From assembly GCA_947486475.1 (NCBI GenBank), contig CANKTR010000004.1:3690-67689 (forward strand): 64,000 bases of DNA. The letters are read 5' to 3'. A program made the position numbers and the translations under genes. The notes under the pieces are model-generated. The model had not been told where the DNA came from, made no database searches, and was given only the letters and a program-made list of their open reading frames with translations. Shown here piece after piece: positions 9,155 through 17,917 of the stretch. Position 1 is the first letter of the stretch. Every line of letters starts with the position of its first letter. This stretch comes from Microbacteriaceae bacterium. Its GTDB lineage: Bacteria > Actinomycetota > Actinomycetes > Actinomycetales > Microbacteriaceae.

Positions 9155-11200
9155 GTGACGAAATTGCGATTACTCACCCCGTGGGCCTTCGGTCTTTACC
9201 TTGTCACGATGTTCACGCTGTCCTTCAGCGGAGTCGGCCAGGTGGGCTATTACTTCGACGAATTTATTCACGTCGAGAAACTTCAAAATTTCCTGGACTA
9301 CGGGCTGTACACACTCGAGGTCGGCCTCGACGGCAACGGAGAGCCCTACAGTGTTCGGGGTTTCGTCTACGTCTATGGGCCTGTCTTTTCGCTGATCGGG
9401 CACGCGGTCGCCGTGATTTCAGGAGCCGAAATCTGGGGAGTCGTCGGGGTTTCCGACGCGGCGTTCGCCGCGCGGCATTACGTGGTCGGGGCTTTTTCCA
9501 TCATCGGTGTCCTTGCTGCAGGATGGGGAGTTTCGCTCGTGACGCGCTCCCGTAACTGGGGGCTGGCCGCTGCGTGCCTCTTGGTCTCGATCCCGATGTG
9601 GACGGGTTCGGCGATCTACAACATCAAAGACATTCCCGCGGCAACCGGTTTTACCCTGTTCACGGTCGGTTGTATCGTCGCCGTACTGCCCATAGAACGA
9701 CAAACACGAGTGACGTCCGTTGTCGGTTGGGTTTTTCTCTATTTGGGGTCGCTCATTTTTTGGGGAACGCGACCCGGACTATGGATTGCGATTGCGCTGT
9801 CCTTCGTGGCCATTGTGCTCGTCCTCACGCGCATCGAAAACTTGCGCACTGTGCGCTCGATCGCAACTCGGTTGATTCGACCGACGGCGGCGGTCGTTGC
9901 GTCGTACCTCACCATGTTGATCGTGTACCCACGGGTTTTTTCGAACCCCGTCAAATTGTTGTACAAGAGTTTTTCCGACACGTCGGATTTTCCCCAGCGC
10001 CGTGGAAGTTACACCGACGGAACGATGTCGTCGAGTCCGCCGTCGTGGGATTTCTTGCCCAAGTGGGCGGCCGCGCAGTTACCCGAAGTGATTCTCGTCC
10101 TCACCGTGGTGGCGTCACTCGTGACCATGTGGCTCGTTCTCAGGCGCATTTTCCGGTCAACTCCGACGGATGTGGATTTCGCGATACCGGCGCTCATCTT
10201 CACCTTCATCCAGTTCGCCGCATTCCCCATCGCCGGCATTCTGCTGGATTCGCGAATCACGTCCGGTCTTCGGCAATTCCTGTTCATCCTTCCCGGGTTG
10301 GCGATGTTGGTGACGATCGTTCTGTTCATCGCCGTCGAAAAGTGGAACCTGAAGCGTTTTCGCGGCGCATGGCCAACGGCGGCTGGTGTCATCGTGGCGT
10401 CGACGATTGTGACAACCGTGCTTCAATTCCAACTCTTTCCCTACAACGCCAACTATTTCAACCCCACCACCTTTTCTCGAGGAATCGAAGGGCGGTGGGA
10501 ACTCGATCGTTACGAACTCAGTCGCAGTGAGCTCTACTCGACTTTGTCGGTGAGCGAGCGCACGCACTGCCTCAACTGTGGAACGCGTTACTACGCGGGG
10601 CGTCACATCGATCGCGTTGCTTCGGAGACCACACCGCTCGATTTCACGCAATTCGTCCAAATGGGTCGCGCTGGCGGAAAGCTCGATATGTGCGAACCCC
10701 TCACCTCGGTCAGGCGCTCCTACCTGTGGGATCACCTCAATCTTGTGTCCTCGTTCCGCTGCGCGGTGCGGCCCGCTCCGATTGCCGTCGCGCCGTCCGA
10801 GACACGATACGGAATCACCGAGTGGCGACGTCACGCGCTCTGGGGCTGGCAATCAGTGTCGTCACTCGGCATGCTGTCGCGACCCGGTGATGCGTCCGCG
10901 TTCACGTGGTCGATCGACCCGAATGCCGTGCCTGCAGTCGAGTCGGTCACGCTGTCGCTAGCGCTGGACGACGTGCCCGCGGACGGTCTCACCCTGATCA
11001 CGACGGTCAACGGTTTCCCCGAACCGAATCGCCTCATCTCGTCGAGCGCACCTTTTGAACTCGTCTTCGACCATGATTCGATTGTGGACAATTCCGCACA
11101 CAACGGTCTCGTCGTTGTTGAATTCCGTCTCGTTGACGCAGACGGACAACCCGTCGACGCACAGTTAGCCCTCACGAATTACGTGGCGACTCCACGTTAA
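9155..11200 (+). CDS. Large GT-C type membrane glycosyltransferase, paralogue 1
   Basis: A polytopic protein of 681 residues with about 10-11 membrane segments. The first outer loop carries YYFDEFIHVEKLQ, where the D-E pair fits the catalytic motif of GT-C enzymes (PMT/ArnT-like) that use polyprenyl-phosphate sugars. After the last helix comes a soluble tail of roughly 230 residues, ending in a predicted beta-rich domain (about 560-681) that paralogue 2 lacks. The GTG at 9155 is chosen because AGAAAGAGA precedes it and the membrane part begins at once. Similarity to the gene at 22809 is clear, for example GAEIWGV, AGWGVSLVTRSR and IPMWTGSAIYNIKDIP. Confidence 0.75.
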   Translation: MTKLRLLTPWAFGLYLVTMFTLSFSGVGQVGYYFDEFIHVEKLQNFLDYGLYTLEVGLDGNGEPYSVRGFVYVYGPVFSLIGHAVAVISGAEIWGVVGVSDAAFAARHYVVGAFSIIGVLAAGWGVSLVTRSRNWGLAAACLLVSIPMWTGSAIYNIKDIPAATGFTLFTVGCIVAVLPIERQTRVTSVVGWVFLYLGSLIFWGTRPGLWIAIALSFVAIVLVLTRIENLRTVRSIATRLIRPTAAVVASYLTMLIVYPRVFSNPVKLLYKSFSDTSDFPQRRGSYTDGTMSSSPPSWDFLPKWAAAQLPEVILVLTVVASLVTMWLVLRRIFRSTPTDVDFAIPALIFTFIQFAAFPIAGILLDSRITSGLRQFLFILPGLAMLVTIVLFIAVEKWNLKRFRGAWPTAAGVIVASTIVTTVLQFQLFPYNANYFNPTTFSRGIEGRWELDRYELSRSELYSTLSVSERTHCLNCGTRYYAGRHIDRVASETTPLDFTQFVQMGRAGGKLDMCEPLTSVRRSYLWDHLNLVSSFRCAVRPAPIAVAPSETRYGITEWRRHALWGWQSVSSLGMLSRPGDASAFTWSIDPNAVPAVESVTLSLALDDVPADGLTLITTVNGFPEPNRLISSSAPFELVFDHDSIVDNSAHNGLVVVEFRLVDADGQPVDAQLALTNYVATPR

Positions 11201-11287
11201 TTTCGTGGGGAGATAAGCGACAACGGATCTGGTCGGAAACGCCGACGAAATAAACCGAAGTGGCTTCGGAAAAATCGTTCACGATTT

Positions 11288-11302
11288 GCTAACATCGTTA
11301 GC
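11288..11302. promoter_or_regulatory. Perfect palindrome abutting the TetR start; probable auto-operator
   Basis: GCTAAC-ATC-GTTAGC is a perfect 6+3+6 inverted repeat touching the ATG at 11303. It contains TAACAT, a possible -10 box 7 nt before the ATG. Regulator binding here would block transcription of its own gene. Confidence 0.6.
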
Positions 11303-12049
11303 ATGGGAAGGCCCGCCAAAGGAACGCGACCGATCGTCGATCCGTCGTTGACTGCCACATTCTGGCGGGAGCTCATGGGCGAGGCCGAACCAGCACAGCG
11401 GGACCAGTTTTTGTGGCTCACCATTCATCTCGTGCAGAAAATGGGACTTGCACAGTTCACGGTGAGCAGGGTTGCCAAAATGTTGGGCTACTCCGTTGCG
11501 ATGGTGAACCATCTTTTCGGATCGCGTGACGGGCTGATCGCGGAATGTGCGCAGGTGGTGCACCGCAGTTACGCCCAACAGGTTGTCGACGATTCAGAGG
11601 CCGCCGCACGAACGCCTCGGGCTCGACTGGAAGCACATATTCGCTCCCGTTATGAACGGGGGCGCCTGTTGCGGGGATGGAGCCAGGTACTCAATTACCC
11701 CTTCTATTCCTTCGAATCCCCCGAAATCGCCTACGCACGGGCGGGGTCTTCCTTCAACGACAGCTATGGTCGTAACCTCTTGTACCTGACGCAGCTCGTC
11801 CTTGACGTTCGGGCTGGACATGTTTCCGACATCCCTCTGAGCCCCGACGAATTCCCGCGCAACGCGATCGCAATCGACAAGGTCGCCTTTCTTCACGCGG
11901 TCACCATCGCAACGACGACGGCGGGTGCTGTGATGTGGATTCCCGGTCGAATCGACAATGGTGCGGACACGCCCGAAATGCTCAATCTTGTGCCGACGAT
12001 GATCGAATCGCAACTGCGGCTCTTGGTTGATACGATTCCTGCACGCTAG
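11303..12049 (+). CDS. TetR-family transcriptional regulator
   Basis: A 248-residue regulator. The helix-turn-helix lies at about residues 38-82, with MGLAQFTVSRVAKMLGYSVA and VNHLFGSRDGLIAE matching the TetR DNA-binding domain. It has a longer than usual N-terminal lead (the first 35 residues). The C-terminal ligand domain is helical and not assignable. A palindrome overlaps its promoter, so autoregulation is likely. It lies 74 nt upstream of acetoacetyl-CoA synthetase on the same strand and may control it. Confidence 0.85.
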   Translation: MGRPAKGTRPIVDPSLTATFWRELMGEAEPAQRDQFLWLTIHLVQKMGLAQFTVSRVAKMLGYSVAMVNHLFGSRDGLIAECAQVVHRSYAQQVVDDSEAAARTPRARLEAHIRSRYERGRLLRGWSQVLNYPFYSFESPEIAYARAGSSFNDSYGRNLLYLTQLVLDVRAGHVSDIPLSPDEFPRNAIAIDKVAFLHAVTIATTTAGAVMWIPGRIDNGADTPEMLNLVPTMIESQLRLLVDTIPAR

Positions 12050-12112
12050 CAACCGAGTTTTCGCGTCTCCCCCATTCCTCTGCTCAAACAGCATCGATGC
12101 GGCTCAAAAGAT

Positions 12113-12118
12113 AGGATG
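12113..12118 (+). promoter_or_regulatory. -10 box (leaderless) for acetoacetyl-CoA synthetase
   Basis: TAGGAT ends 5 nt before the ATG at 12124, with no Shine-Dalgarno between. An in-frame ATG at 12130 is the alternative start. Confidence 0.5.
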
Positions 12119-12123
12119 CGCTC

Positions 12124-13983
12124 ATGCTCATGCGCAATGCCATCGTTCGTCATGGCCTTGCTGATTTCCGCGAACTTCATCGGTGGTCAATTGACAACCC
12201 GGACGAGTTTTGGGCGGAAGCATGGGACGACCTGAACATCGTCGGTGATCGCGGGGTTCGAACATCCCGTGGCGCAGGGTTCGAAGGAACCACATGGTTT
12301 CCCGACGCCCGACTCAACATCGTCGACACCGTGCTGGCGGGTGACCCATCGTTCGAGGCCATTGTTGAGCGTGCCGAAGATTCTGCTCGACAATCTCTCA
12401 CCCGTGGGTCACTGCGCGACGAGGTCGCGGCGTGCGTGGGTGCGCTCCGGGCGTCCGGCGTTCAGCCCGGCGACCGAGTCGCAGCGTGGACTCCAAACGT
12501 CATCGAGACCGTGGTTTTTGCTCTCGGAGCGCTCTCAATCGGTGCCGTTGTCAGCACCGCGTCAACGGATTTCGGTCCCGCGGCGCTGGTCGATCGGTTC
12601 GGTCAAATTGAACCAACGGTTCTTCTCGCCGCAGCGTCCTCCCGATACGGCGGCAAAGAATTCCCGCAGGCCGAATCTATTGCCCAGGTGGTTTCGGAAC
12701 TACCCACACTCGCGACCGTCATCGTCATCGGTCCCAGTGATGCACATCCGACCTGGGAGGAATGGCTCGCGCCGCATCGTGGAAGCGTGTTGACCACGAC
12801 CCCGCTTCCGTTTGACCACCCCGGCTTCATTTTGTTCTCGAGCGGGACCACTGGTCGACCGAAGTGCATTGTTCACTCAGCGGCGGGCGTGTTGCTGAAG
12901 GTTCTCAGTGAACAGGGTTACCACCTGGACATCCGCCCCGACGACACGATGTTGTATGCGACAACGTGCGGTTGGATGATGTGGAATTGGCTGTTGTGTG
13001 GACTTGGCCGAGGAGCCCGCATCGTGCTGTGCGACGGAAGTCCCGGGTATCCCGACCTCAATCGCTTATGGGCAATTGCCGAGGACGAGCGCCTCACGTT
13101 TCTCGGCGTCTCGGCGGCGCTCATCGACTCGTGGCGGCAAGCGGGCATCGAGCCCTCGCGTGATTCCGATATCTCTGCACTTCGCACCATCGCCTCGACC
13201 GGTTCCCCCCTCGCGCCGTCGGGATACGACTGGGTGGCGGATTCGGTTTCACCCGATGTTGTCGTCGCGTCTATCGCTGGCGGTACCGACCTGTGCGGGT
13301 GCTTGGTGTTGGGCGTCGACACCGAGCCCGTGGTTCGAGGTGAAATTCGAGGTCCCGCTTTGGGGCTTGACGTCACCGTGTTCCGATCGGACGGGACCGA
13401 AGCCGATGTTGACGAAGAAGGCGAGTTGGTGTGCCGAACGCCGTTTCCCAGTGTTCCCCTGAGGTTTTGGGGAGACACCGACGGTTCGCGACGTCACGGC
13501 GCATATTTTGATCGCTTTCCGGGGGTTTGGGCGCACGGAGACTATGCGCGACGGACCCCGTCCGGCGGTTTCGAGATTCTCGGACGATTGGATGCGACCC
13601 TCAACGTCAAAGGGGTTCGAATCGGAACCGCCGAAATCTACCGCGTGGTCCTGTCGCTTCCCCGGGTTCTCGAGGCGATGGCGATTGAACAGCCGTACCA
13701 GCGCGACACCCGCATGGTCCTGTTTGTGGTCCTCGACACAGACCTCGACGAAGAATTAGAGGGTCTGATTCGGACGACCCTCCGACGCCAGGCGAGCCCT
13801 CGGCACGTGCCCGACATCATCGTTCGCGTCCCTGAACTGCCACGAACTCGAAGTGGAAAGATGACCGAACTCGCGGTTGCCGACATCGTCACCGGCCGGC
13901 CGGAACGGGACACATCGTCTCTTGCCAATCCAGAGTGCTTGGAGTGGTTTCGGGTGTGGGCGGCCGAATCGACTAGTTCGTAG
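12124..13983 (+). CDS. Acetoacetyl-CoA synthetase (acetoacetate-CoA ligase)
   Basis: An adenylate-forming enzyme of 619 residues that would activate acetoacetate with ATP and CoA. The order fits the family: an N-terminal cap with FWAEAWDDL and WFPDARLN, STASTDFGPAALVDRFGQI, the P-loop ILFSSGTTGRPKCIVHS (about 238-254), YATTCGWMMWNWL, and the acyl-adenylate motif AHGDYARR. The C-terminal lid carries the catalytic lysine in RTRSGKMTE. SGTTGRPKCIVHSAAGVL together with TTCGWMMWN separates it from acetyl-CoA synthetase. It overlaps the convergent lacI gene by 11 nt. Confidence 0.88.
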   Translation: MLMRNAIVRHGLADFRELHRWSIDNPDEFWAEAWDDLNIVGDRGVRTSRGAGFEGTTWFPDARLNIVDTVLAGDPSFEAIVERAEDSARQSLTRGSLRDEVAACVGALRASGVQPGDRVAAWTPNVIETVVFALGALSIGAVVSTASTDFGPAALVDRFGQIEPTVLLAAASSRYGGKEFPQAESIAQVVSELPTLATVIVIGPSDAHPTWEEWLAPHRGSVLTTTPLPFDHPGFILFSSGTTGRPKCIVHSAAGVLLKVLSEQGYHLDIRPDDTMLYATTCGWMMWNWLLCGLGRGARIVLCDGSPGYPDLNRLWAIAEDERLTFLGVSAALIDSWRQAGIEPSRDSDISALRTIASTGSPLAPSGYDWVADSVSPDVVVASIAGGTDLCGCLVLGVDTEPVVRGEIRGPALGLDVTVFRSDGTEADVDEEGELVCRTPFPSVPLRFWGDTDGSRRHGAYFDRFPGVWAHGDYARRTPSGGFEILGRLDATLNVKGVRIGTAEIYRVVLSLPRVLEAMAIEQPYQRDTRMVLFVVLDTDLDEELEGLIRTTLRRQASPRHVPDIIVRVPELPRTRSGKMTELAVADIVTGRPERDTSSLANPECLEWFRVWAAESTSS

Positions 13984-14983
13984 GCTTCACGGGCCCGGTT
14001 GTTCCGCGAATCACCAGAGAAGCCGATACGTGCTCGTGTTGGGCGGGTAAATCGCGGTCGGTGATTCGGCGAAGCATGTGTTGGGCCGCTCGGCGTCCCA
14101 GTTCGGCGAGCGGCTGAGCGATTGTGGTCAGGTTGACTCGTCGCATTCCACCGATCCGGATTCCGTCATACCCGATAACCGAGATGTCTTCGGGGACACG
14201 GAGATGGGCGTTCTCGATCGCGGCAATTGCGCCAAACGCAGCGATGTCATTGGCGACAAACAGCGCTGTCGGGTTGAGCTCCAACGCGGCCTCGGCGGCA
14301 CGATAGCCGGTTGCGTCGGTGAGTCCCCCGGGAACAATCTGAATGAGTTCGGCGAGCCCGTGAGCGGTCATGGCGGCCGAGTACCCCGTCGCCCGCAGGT
14401 GGGACACGGGGTTGTCGCCTCCGCTCAGGTACACGATTCGCGCGTGCCCCAAACCGACGAGGTGGTCGATGGCGAGTCGTGCGCCCGCCACGTCGTCATT
14501 GCAGACGGTGTCCATACCGGGTGCCACGATGTCGTCGCGGGTGACGACAACGGTGGGGACATCGGCGGCGATGGATCGAAGGACGCCGGTCGGCAGGCGA
14601 TGCGAAATGAGAATGAGGCCCTCCACCTGGAACTCGCGCAGCGTCTCGATTTCGGCTTGTTCGAGCGTCGGGTTTTCTCCGCCCGTGACCAACATGGTGC
14701 TGAAACCGTGTTGTCGAACCTCGGTCTGGACACCGTCGAGAATCTCGGCAAAGACGGGATTGTGGAGGTCAAGAATGAGAACCCCGATGGTACGACTTCG
14801 CCGAACGGACAGACTGCGGGCGGCGGCGTTGGGCCGATAACCGAGTTCCGCGGCCGCCTGTTCGATGAGAAGGCGACTTCGTTCACTGACTTTCGGCGAA
14901 CCCGACAGCGCTAAAGACACCAGCGACTTCGACGTGCCCGCGCGCGAGGCAACGTCGTGAATCGTCGGTCGGTCGCGCGGCAT
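13973..14983 (-). CDS. LacI-family transcriptional regulator of the inositol locus
   Basis: A regulator of 336 residues with the typical LacI layout: helix-turn-helix at residues 6-27 (PTIHDVASRAGTSKSLVSLAL), a hinge helix near PNAAARSLSVRR, and a periplasmic-binding-like effector domain with VIGYDGI. It starts 4 nt after the iolG stop, so it is the second gene of the iolG-lacI transcript, opposite the iolE operon. The shared intergenic region holds a LacI-like inverted repeat. It is probably an autoregulated repressor relieved by inositol or a metabolite. Confidence 0.88.
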   Translation of the reverse strand: MPRDRPTIHDVASRAGTSKSLVSLALSGSPKVSERSRLLIEQAAAELGYRPNAAARSLSVRRSRTIGVLILDLHNPVFAEILDGVQTEVRQHGFSTMLVTGGENPTLEQAEIETLREFQVEGLILISHRLPTGVLRSIAADVPTVVVTRDDIVAPGMDTVCNDDVAGARLAIDHLVGLGHARIVYLSGGDNPVSHLRATGYSAAMTAHGLAELIQIVPGGLTDATGYRAAEAALELNPTALFVANDIAAFGAIAAIENAHLRVPEDISVIGYDGIRIGGMRRVNLTTIAQPLAELGRRAAQHMLRRITDRDLPAQHEHVSASLVIRGTTGPVKPTN

Positions 14984-14986
14984 GTG

Positions 14987-15979
14987 TTATCGAACGTCCG
15001 ACACTCGAACCGCAGCGCCCGTCGCAATCGATTGTTCACAGGCGATGGCAATCCGGAGGCTCTCGAGTGCCGAATCGGGCGGGCACGGATTGTCGATTTC
15101 CCCCCGTGCGAAGGACACGAAGGCGTGTGTTTCGTTGCGGAACGAATCACGGAAGCGGTCGACAAAACCGCTGTAGGGGTTGTGGTTGAGAGCAAGGTCG
15201 CCCTCGATTGTCCGAAGCGGTGTCCGTGCGTTCAAGCCGGCCGAAATGGAATCGTGTGAACCGAACGCCTCGAGCCGGATGTCGTGTCCGAGAGCGTCAT
15301 GCCGTGTACCCGTGATGATGACCTGGACGCCCGTGGTGGTCACCGCGATGACGGAACTCACATCGGCGTCGTCAAAGTCGGCGTAGTCGTGGTGTTCGCG
15401 CACCGACTTGGTGGCGAACACACGATCCACCTCGCTGCCGGTCAGCCACCGAACCAAATCGAAATCGTGCACGTGCATGTCCCGAAAGATTCCACCACTT
15501 CCCGCGATGAACTCGCGGGCGCTCGGCGTGTGGTCGTGAGCCGTCATCGTCAACGAATACACGGTGCCGATGTCACCGCTCTGAATGGCACTGTGTACGG
15601 CTCGAATCGGCTCGTCGAATCGTCGCTGGAAACCGATCTGCAACGGTGACCCGTTCGCCTCGGCGAGCGCGATGGCTGCTTCGGTCGCCTCGAGGGTCTT
15701 GGCAATCGGCTTTTCGCACAGTACTGGAATGCCCTGCGGCAAAACCTTCGACAGCACGTCCTCGTGGGCATCGGTTCCCACGGCAACAACGACGGCGTCG
15801 GCAATGGGGCCCGTAGCCGTTTCCCACGGAATGGCTGTGGCCCCGAATTGCGTTGCGAGGTCGGTTGCCCGCTGTGCATTTCGGTTGGTAACGAGGACTT
15901 CGGCCACTCGAGGATCGGCGGCCAGGTCTTCGACGCGAATCGCGCCCATTCGACCTGCACCGAATACAAGAACTCTCAT
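14987..15979 (-). CDS. iolG: myo-Inositol 2-dehydrogenase (Gfo/Idh/MocA family)
   Basis: A 330-residue NAD(P)-dependent oxidoreductase expected to oxidise myo-inositol to 2-keto-myo-inositol, the first catabolic step. The Rossmann start VLVFGAGRMGAIR is followed by the Gfo/Idh EKPIAKT (conserved Lys) and GGIFRDMHVHDFDLVRWLTG, the IolG-type active-site segment with the Asp/His pair. The ATG at 15979 is chosen over one four codons upstream because GAGG lies 6 nt before it. It is divergent from iolE. Confidence 0.85.
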   Translation of the reverse strand: MRVLVFGAGRMGAIRVEDLAADPRVAEVLVTNRNAQRATDLATQFGATAIPWETATGPIADAVVVAVGTDAHEDVLSKVLPQGIPVLCEKPIAKTLEATEAAIALAEANGSPLQIGFQRRFDEPIRAVHSAIQSGDIGTVYSLTMTAHDHTPSAREFIAGSGGIFRDMHVHDFDLVRWLTGSEVDRVFATKSVREHHDYADFDDADVSSVIAVTTTGVQVIITGTRHDALGHDIRLEAFGSHDSISAGLNARTPLRTIEGDLALNHNPYSGFVDRFRDSFRNETHAFVSFARGEIDNPCPPDSALESLRIAIACEQSIATGAAVRVSDVR

Positions 15980-16011
15980 GGACAACCTCATTTCGTCGGG
16001 TGGTGGACGTC

Positions 16012-16057
16012 TTGCGGAAAACTGATTTGTTCTGACATACTAATTGGACCGTTCCAA
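16012..16057 (+). promoter_or_regulatory. iolE operon promoter with LacI-type operator
   Basis: TTGCGG (16012-16017) and CATACT (16036-16041) are spaced 18 nt apart. TTGGA-CCGT-TCCAA (16044-16057), an inverted repeat with 5-nt arms, sits over the expected transcription start. It resembles LacI-family half-sites, and the LacI gene is next door. The 91-nt divergent region also drives iolG-lacI. Confidence 0.65.
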
Positions 16058-16070
16058 CGAAGGATTGTCA

Positions 16071-16967
16071 ATGTCCGACTTTATCTCCCGTGTCGCCTCC
16101 GCACCCATTTCATGGGGAATCTGCGAGGTCCCCGATTGGGGCGCCATGTTGCCGACCGATCGCGTTCTCGGCGAAATGGCCGGGCTCGGCTTCACCGCGA
16201 CCGAGTTGGGGGCGCCCGGCTTCCTGCCCGACGACCCCGACGCGCTCAAGGAAAAACTCGCCGAGTTCGGAATGATCCTCTTGGGTGGTTTCACGCCGGT
16301 CATCCTGCACGACCCGGCGGAACGCGACGCGACCATCACGAGCGCCACGGCCACCGCCCGCCTGTTTCAACAGGCCGGAGCGACGAAGTTCGTCTCGTCC
16401 ATCGTGCAGGACATGGACTGGTCGATTCCTCGGCCACTGTCCGCCGCCGAGCACAAGCACATGGCCGAAATGTTCGGCGTCATCGACGACATCTGTGGCG
16501 AGTACGGACTGGAGCAGGTACTTCACCCACACGTCCAAACCCTCGTCGAAACCAAGGACGACATCGCCCGTGTCCTTGACTCGTGTGACGTCCACTTCTG
16601 CCTCGACACGGGTCACATCGCTTTCGGTGGCCAGGATCCGGTCGAGTTCGCGAAGATGGCATTCGAGCGCGTCGGGCACGTGCACTTGAAGGACATCCGC
16701 CTCGACATGGTTCCGGCGGTTCTTCGTCGCGAGGTGTCGCTCATGGCGGCCACGCAGGCGGGCGTGTTCACCAACCTTGGCGCGGGCGACGTCGACATCC
16801 TCGGTGTCGTCCAGACCCTCGAGTCCGCCGGCTATCGCGGCTGGTACGTCATCGAACAAGACACGGCGATCACGGGTGGATTCCCCGCCGAGGGCGACGG
16901 TCCCGTCCACCAAGTCGCCGCGTCCCTCAAATATTTGACCGACGTCGTCGCACCGACACTCGGATAA
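16071..16967 (+). CDS. iolE: Inosose dehydratase/isomerase, IolE/IolI-type TIM barrel
   Basis: A sugar-phosphate isomerase/epimerase fold protein of 298 residues. APISWGICEVPDWG at the N-terminus, ATELGAPGFLPDDP, HPHVQT, CLDTGHIAFGG and GHVHLKDI supply the metal ligands (Glu, Asp, His) expected of IolE, which dehydrates 2-keto-inositol to the diketone used by IolD. IolI, the inosose isomerase, has the same fold and cannot be excluded. AAGGA lies 7 nt before the ATG at 16071. It is the first gene of the iol operon. Confidence 0.75.
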   Translation: MSDFISRVASAPISWGICEVPDWGAMLPTDRVLGEMAGLGFTATELGAPGFLPDDPDALKEKLAEFGMILLGGFTPVILHDPAERDATITSATATARLFQQAGATKFVSSIVQDMDWSIPRPLSAAEHKHMAEMFGVIDDICGEYGLEQVLHPHVQTLVETKDDIARVLDSCDVHFCLDTGHIAFGGQDPVEFAKMAFERVGHVHLKDIRLDMVPAVLRREVSLMAATQAGVFTNLGAGDVDILGVVQTLESAGYRGWYVIEQDTAITGGFPAEGDGPVHQVAASLKYLTDVVAPTLG

Positions 16968-16972
16968 CCGCC

Positions 16973-17917
16973 GTGTCCACCTGGGAAGTTCTGAGTGTCG
17001 GTCGAATCAGTGTCGATTTGTACGCGGTCGAGCCGAATATCGGATTCGACGGACAGCAGAGTTTCCAGAAATCCGTCGGCGGGAGTCCCACCAACGTGGC
17101 GGTGGCCGCCGCTCAGTTGGGACACCGTGTGGGCCTCGTCACGAAAGTCGGCGATGACGCGTTTGGCGATTACGTTCGAGGTCGCTTGAACAACTGGGGG
17201 GTCGCCACCGATTTCGTCACGTCCCAACCCAACGCACAGACTCCGCTCGCTCTGGCGGCTCTGACGCCTCCGGAAAGCCCCACCGTCATCTTTTACCGGG
17301 GTCCGGCTGCGCCCGACACCACACTGACGACCGACGACGTCCCCGCTGACGTCGTGCGCGACACGCCAATTCTGTGGATCAGCCAGGGCTCGTTGGCGCA
17401 GGGAACCACCGCCGAGACCTGCCTCACGTGGATGGGAATGCGGTCACGCGAACAACACACCATCCTGGATTTGGACTATCGACCCTCGCTGTGGGCGGAC
17501 CGAGACGCGGCGCGCGCCATGGCGACGCGGGCGATTGCCCTGGCCACCGTGGTCGTCGGCAACCGAGAAGAGTGTGCCGTTGCCGTCGGAACCGACGTGC
17601 CGGATGGCGCGGCCGACCTGTTATTGGCCGCCGGCGCCACACTCGCCATCATCAAACTCGGTGCGGACGGTGCGCTGATGGCGACCGCAACCGAGCGGAT
17701 TCGAATTCCGGCCACCCCGATTGACGTCGTGTGTGGGCTCGGCGCTGGTGACGCATTCGGTGGGGCGCTCTGCCACGGATTGCTGGGCGGCTGGGATCTG
17801 GAACGCATCGGGCGTGCGGCGAATGCCGCCGGGGCACTGGTGTCCACCAAACTCACCTGCGCCGACGCAATGCCGAACGTTGCCGAATTGGACGAAATGA
17901 TCGGAGCGACCGCATGA
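16973..17917 (+). CDS. iolC: 5-Dehydro-2-deoxygluconokinase (PfkB family)
   Basis: A ribokinase/PfkB-family kinase of 314 residues that phosphorylates 5-dehydro-2-deoxygluconate in inositol breakdown. The N-terminal VLSVGRISVDLYAVEPN and SVGGSPTNVAVAAAQLG are IolC-like. The C-terminal PfkB signature carries the anion hole and catalytic Asp in CGLGAGDAFGGALCHG (about 258-273). It starts with GTG 5 nt after iolE and overlaps the next gene by 4 nt (ATGA), so translation is probably coupled. Confidence 0.88.
   Translation: MSTWEVLSVGRISVDLYAVEPNIGFDGQQSFQKSVGGSPTNVAVAAAQLGHRVGLVTKVGDDAFGDYVRGRLNNWGVATDFVTSQPNAQTPLALAALTPPESPTVIFYRGPAAPDTTLTTDDVPADVVRDTPILWISQGSLAQGTTAETCLTWMGMRSREQHTILDLDYRPSLWADRDAARAMATRAIALATVVVGNREECAVAVGTDVPDGAADLLLAAGATLAIIKLGADGALMATATERIRIPATPIDVVCGLGAGDAFGGALCHGLLGGWDLERIGRAANAAGALVSTKLTCADAMPNVAELDEMIGATA

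Noticed and set aside
9574..10530. A 318-residue plus-strand frame inside the GT-C gene
   Set aside because: Rich in Arg and His and without membrane helices; the GT-C frame is the real one.
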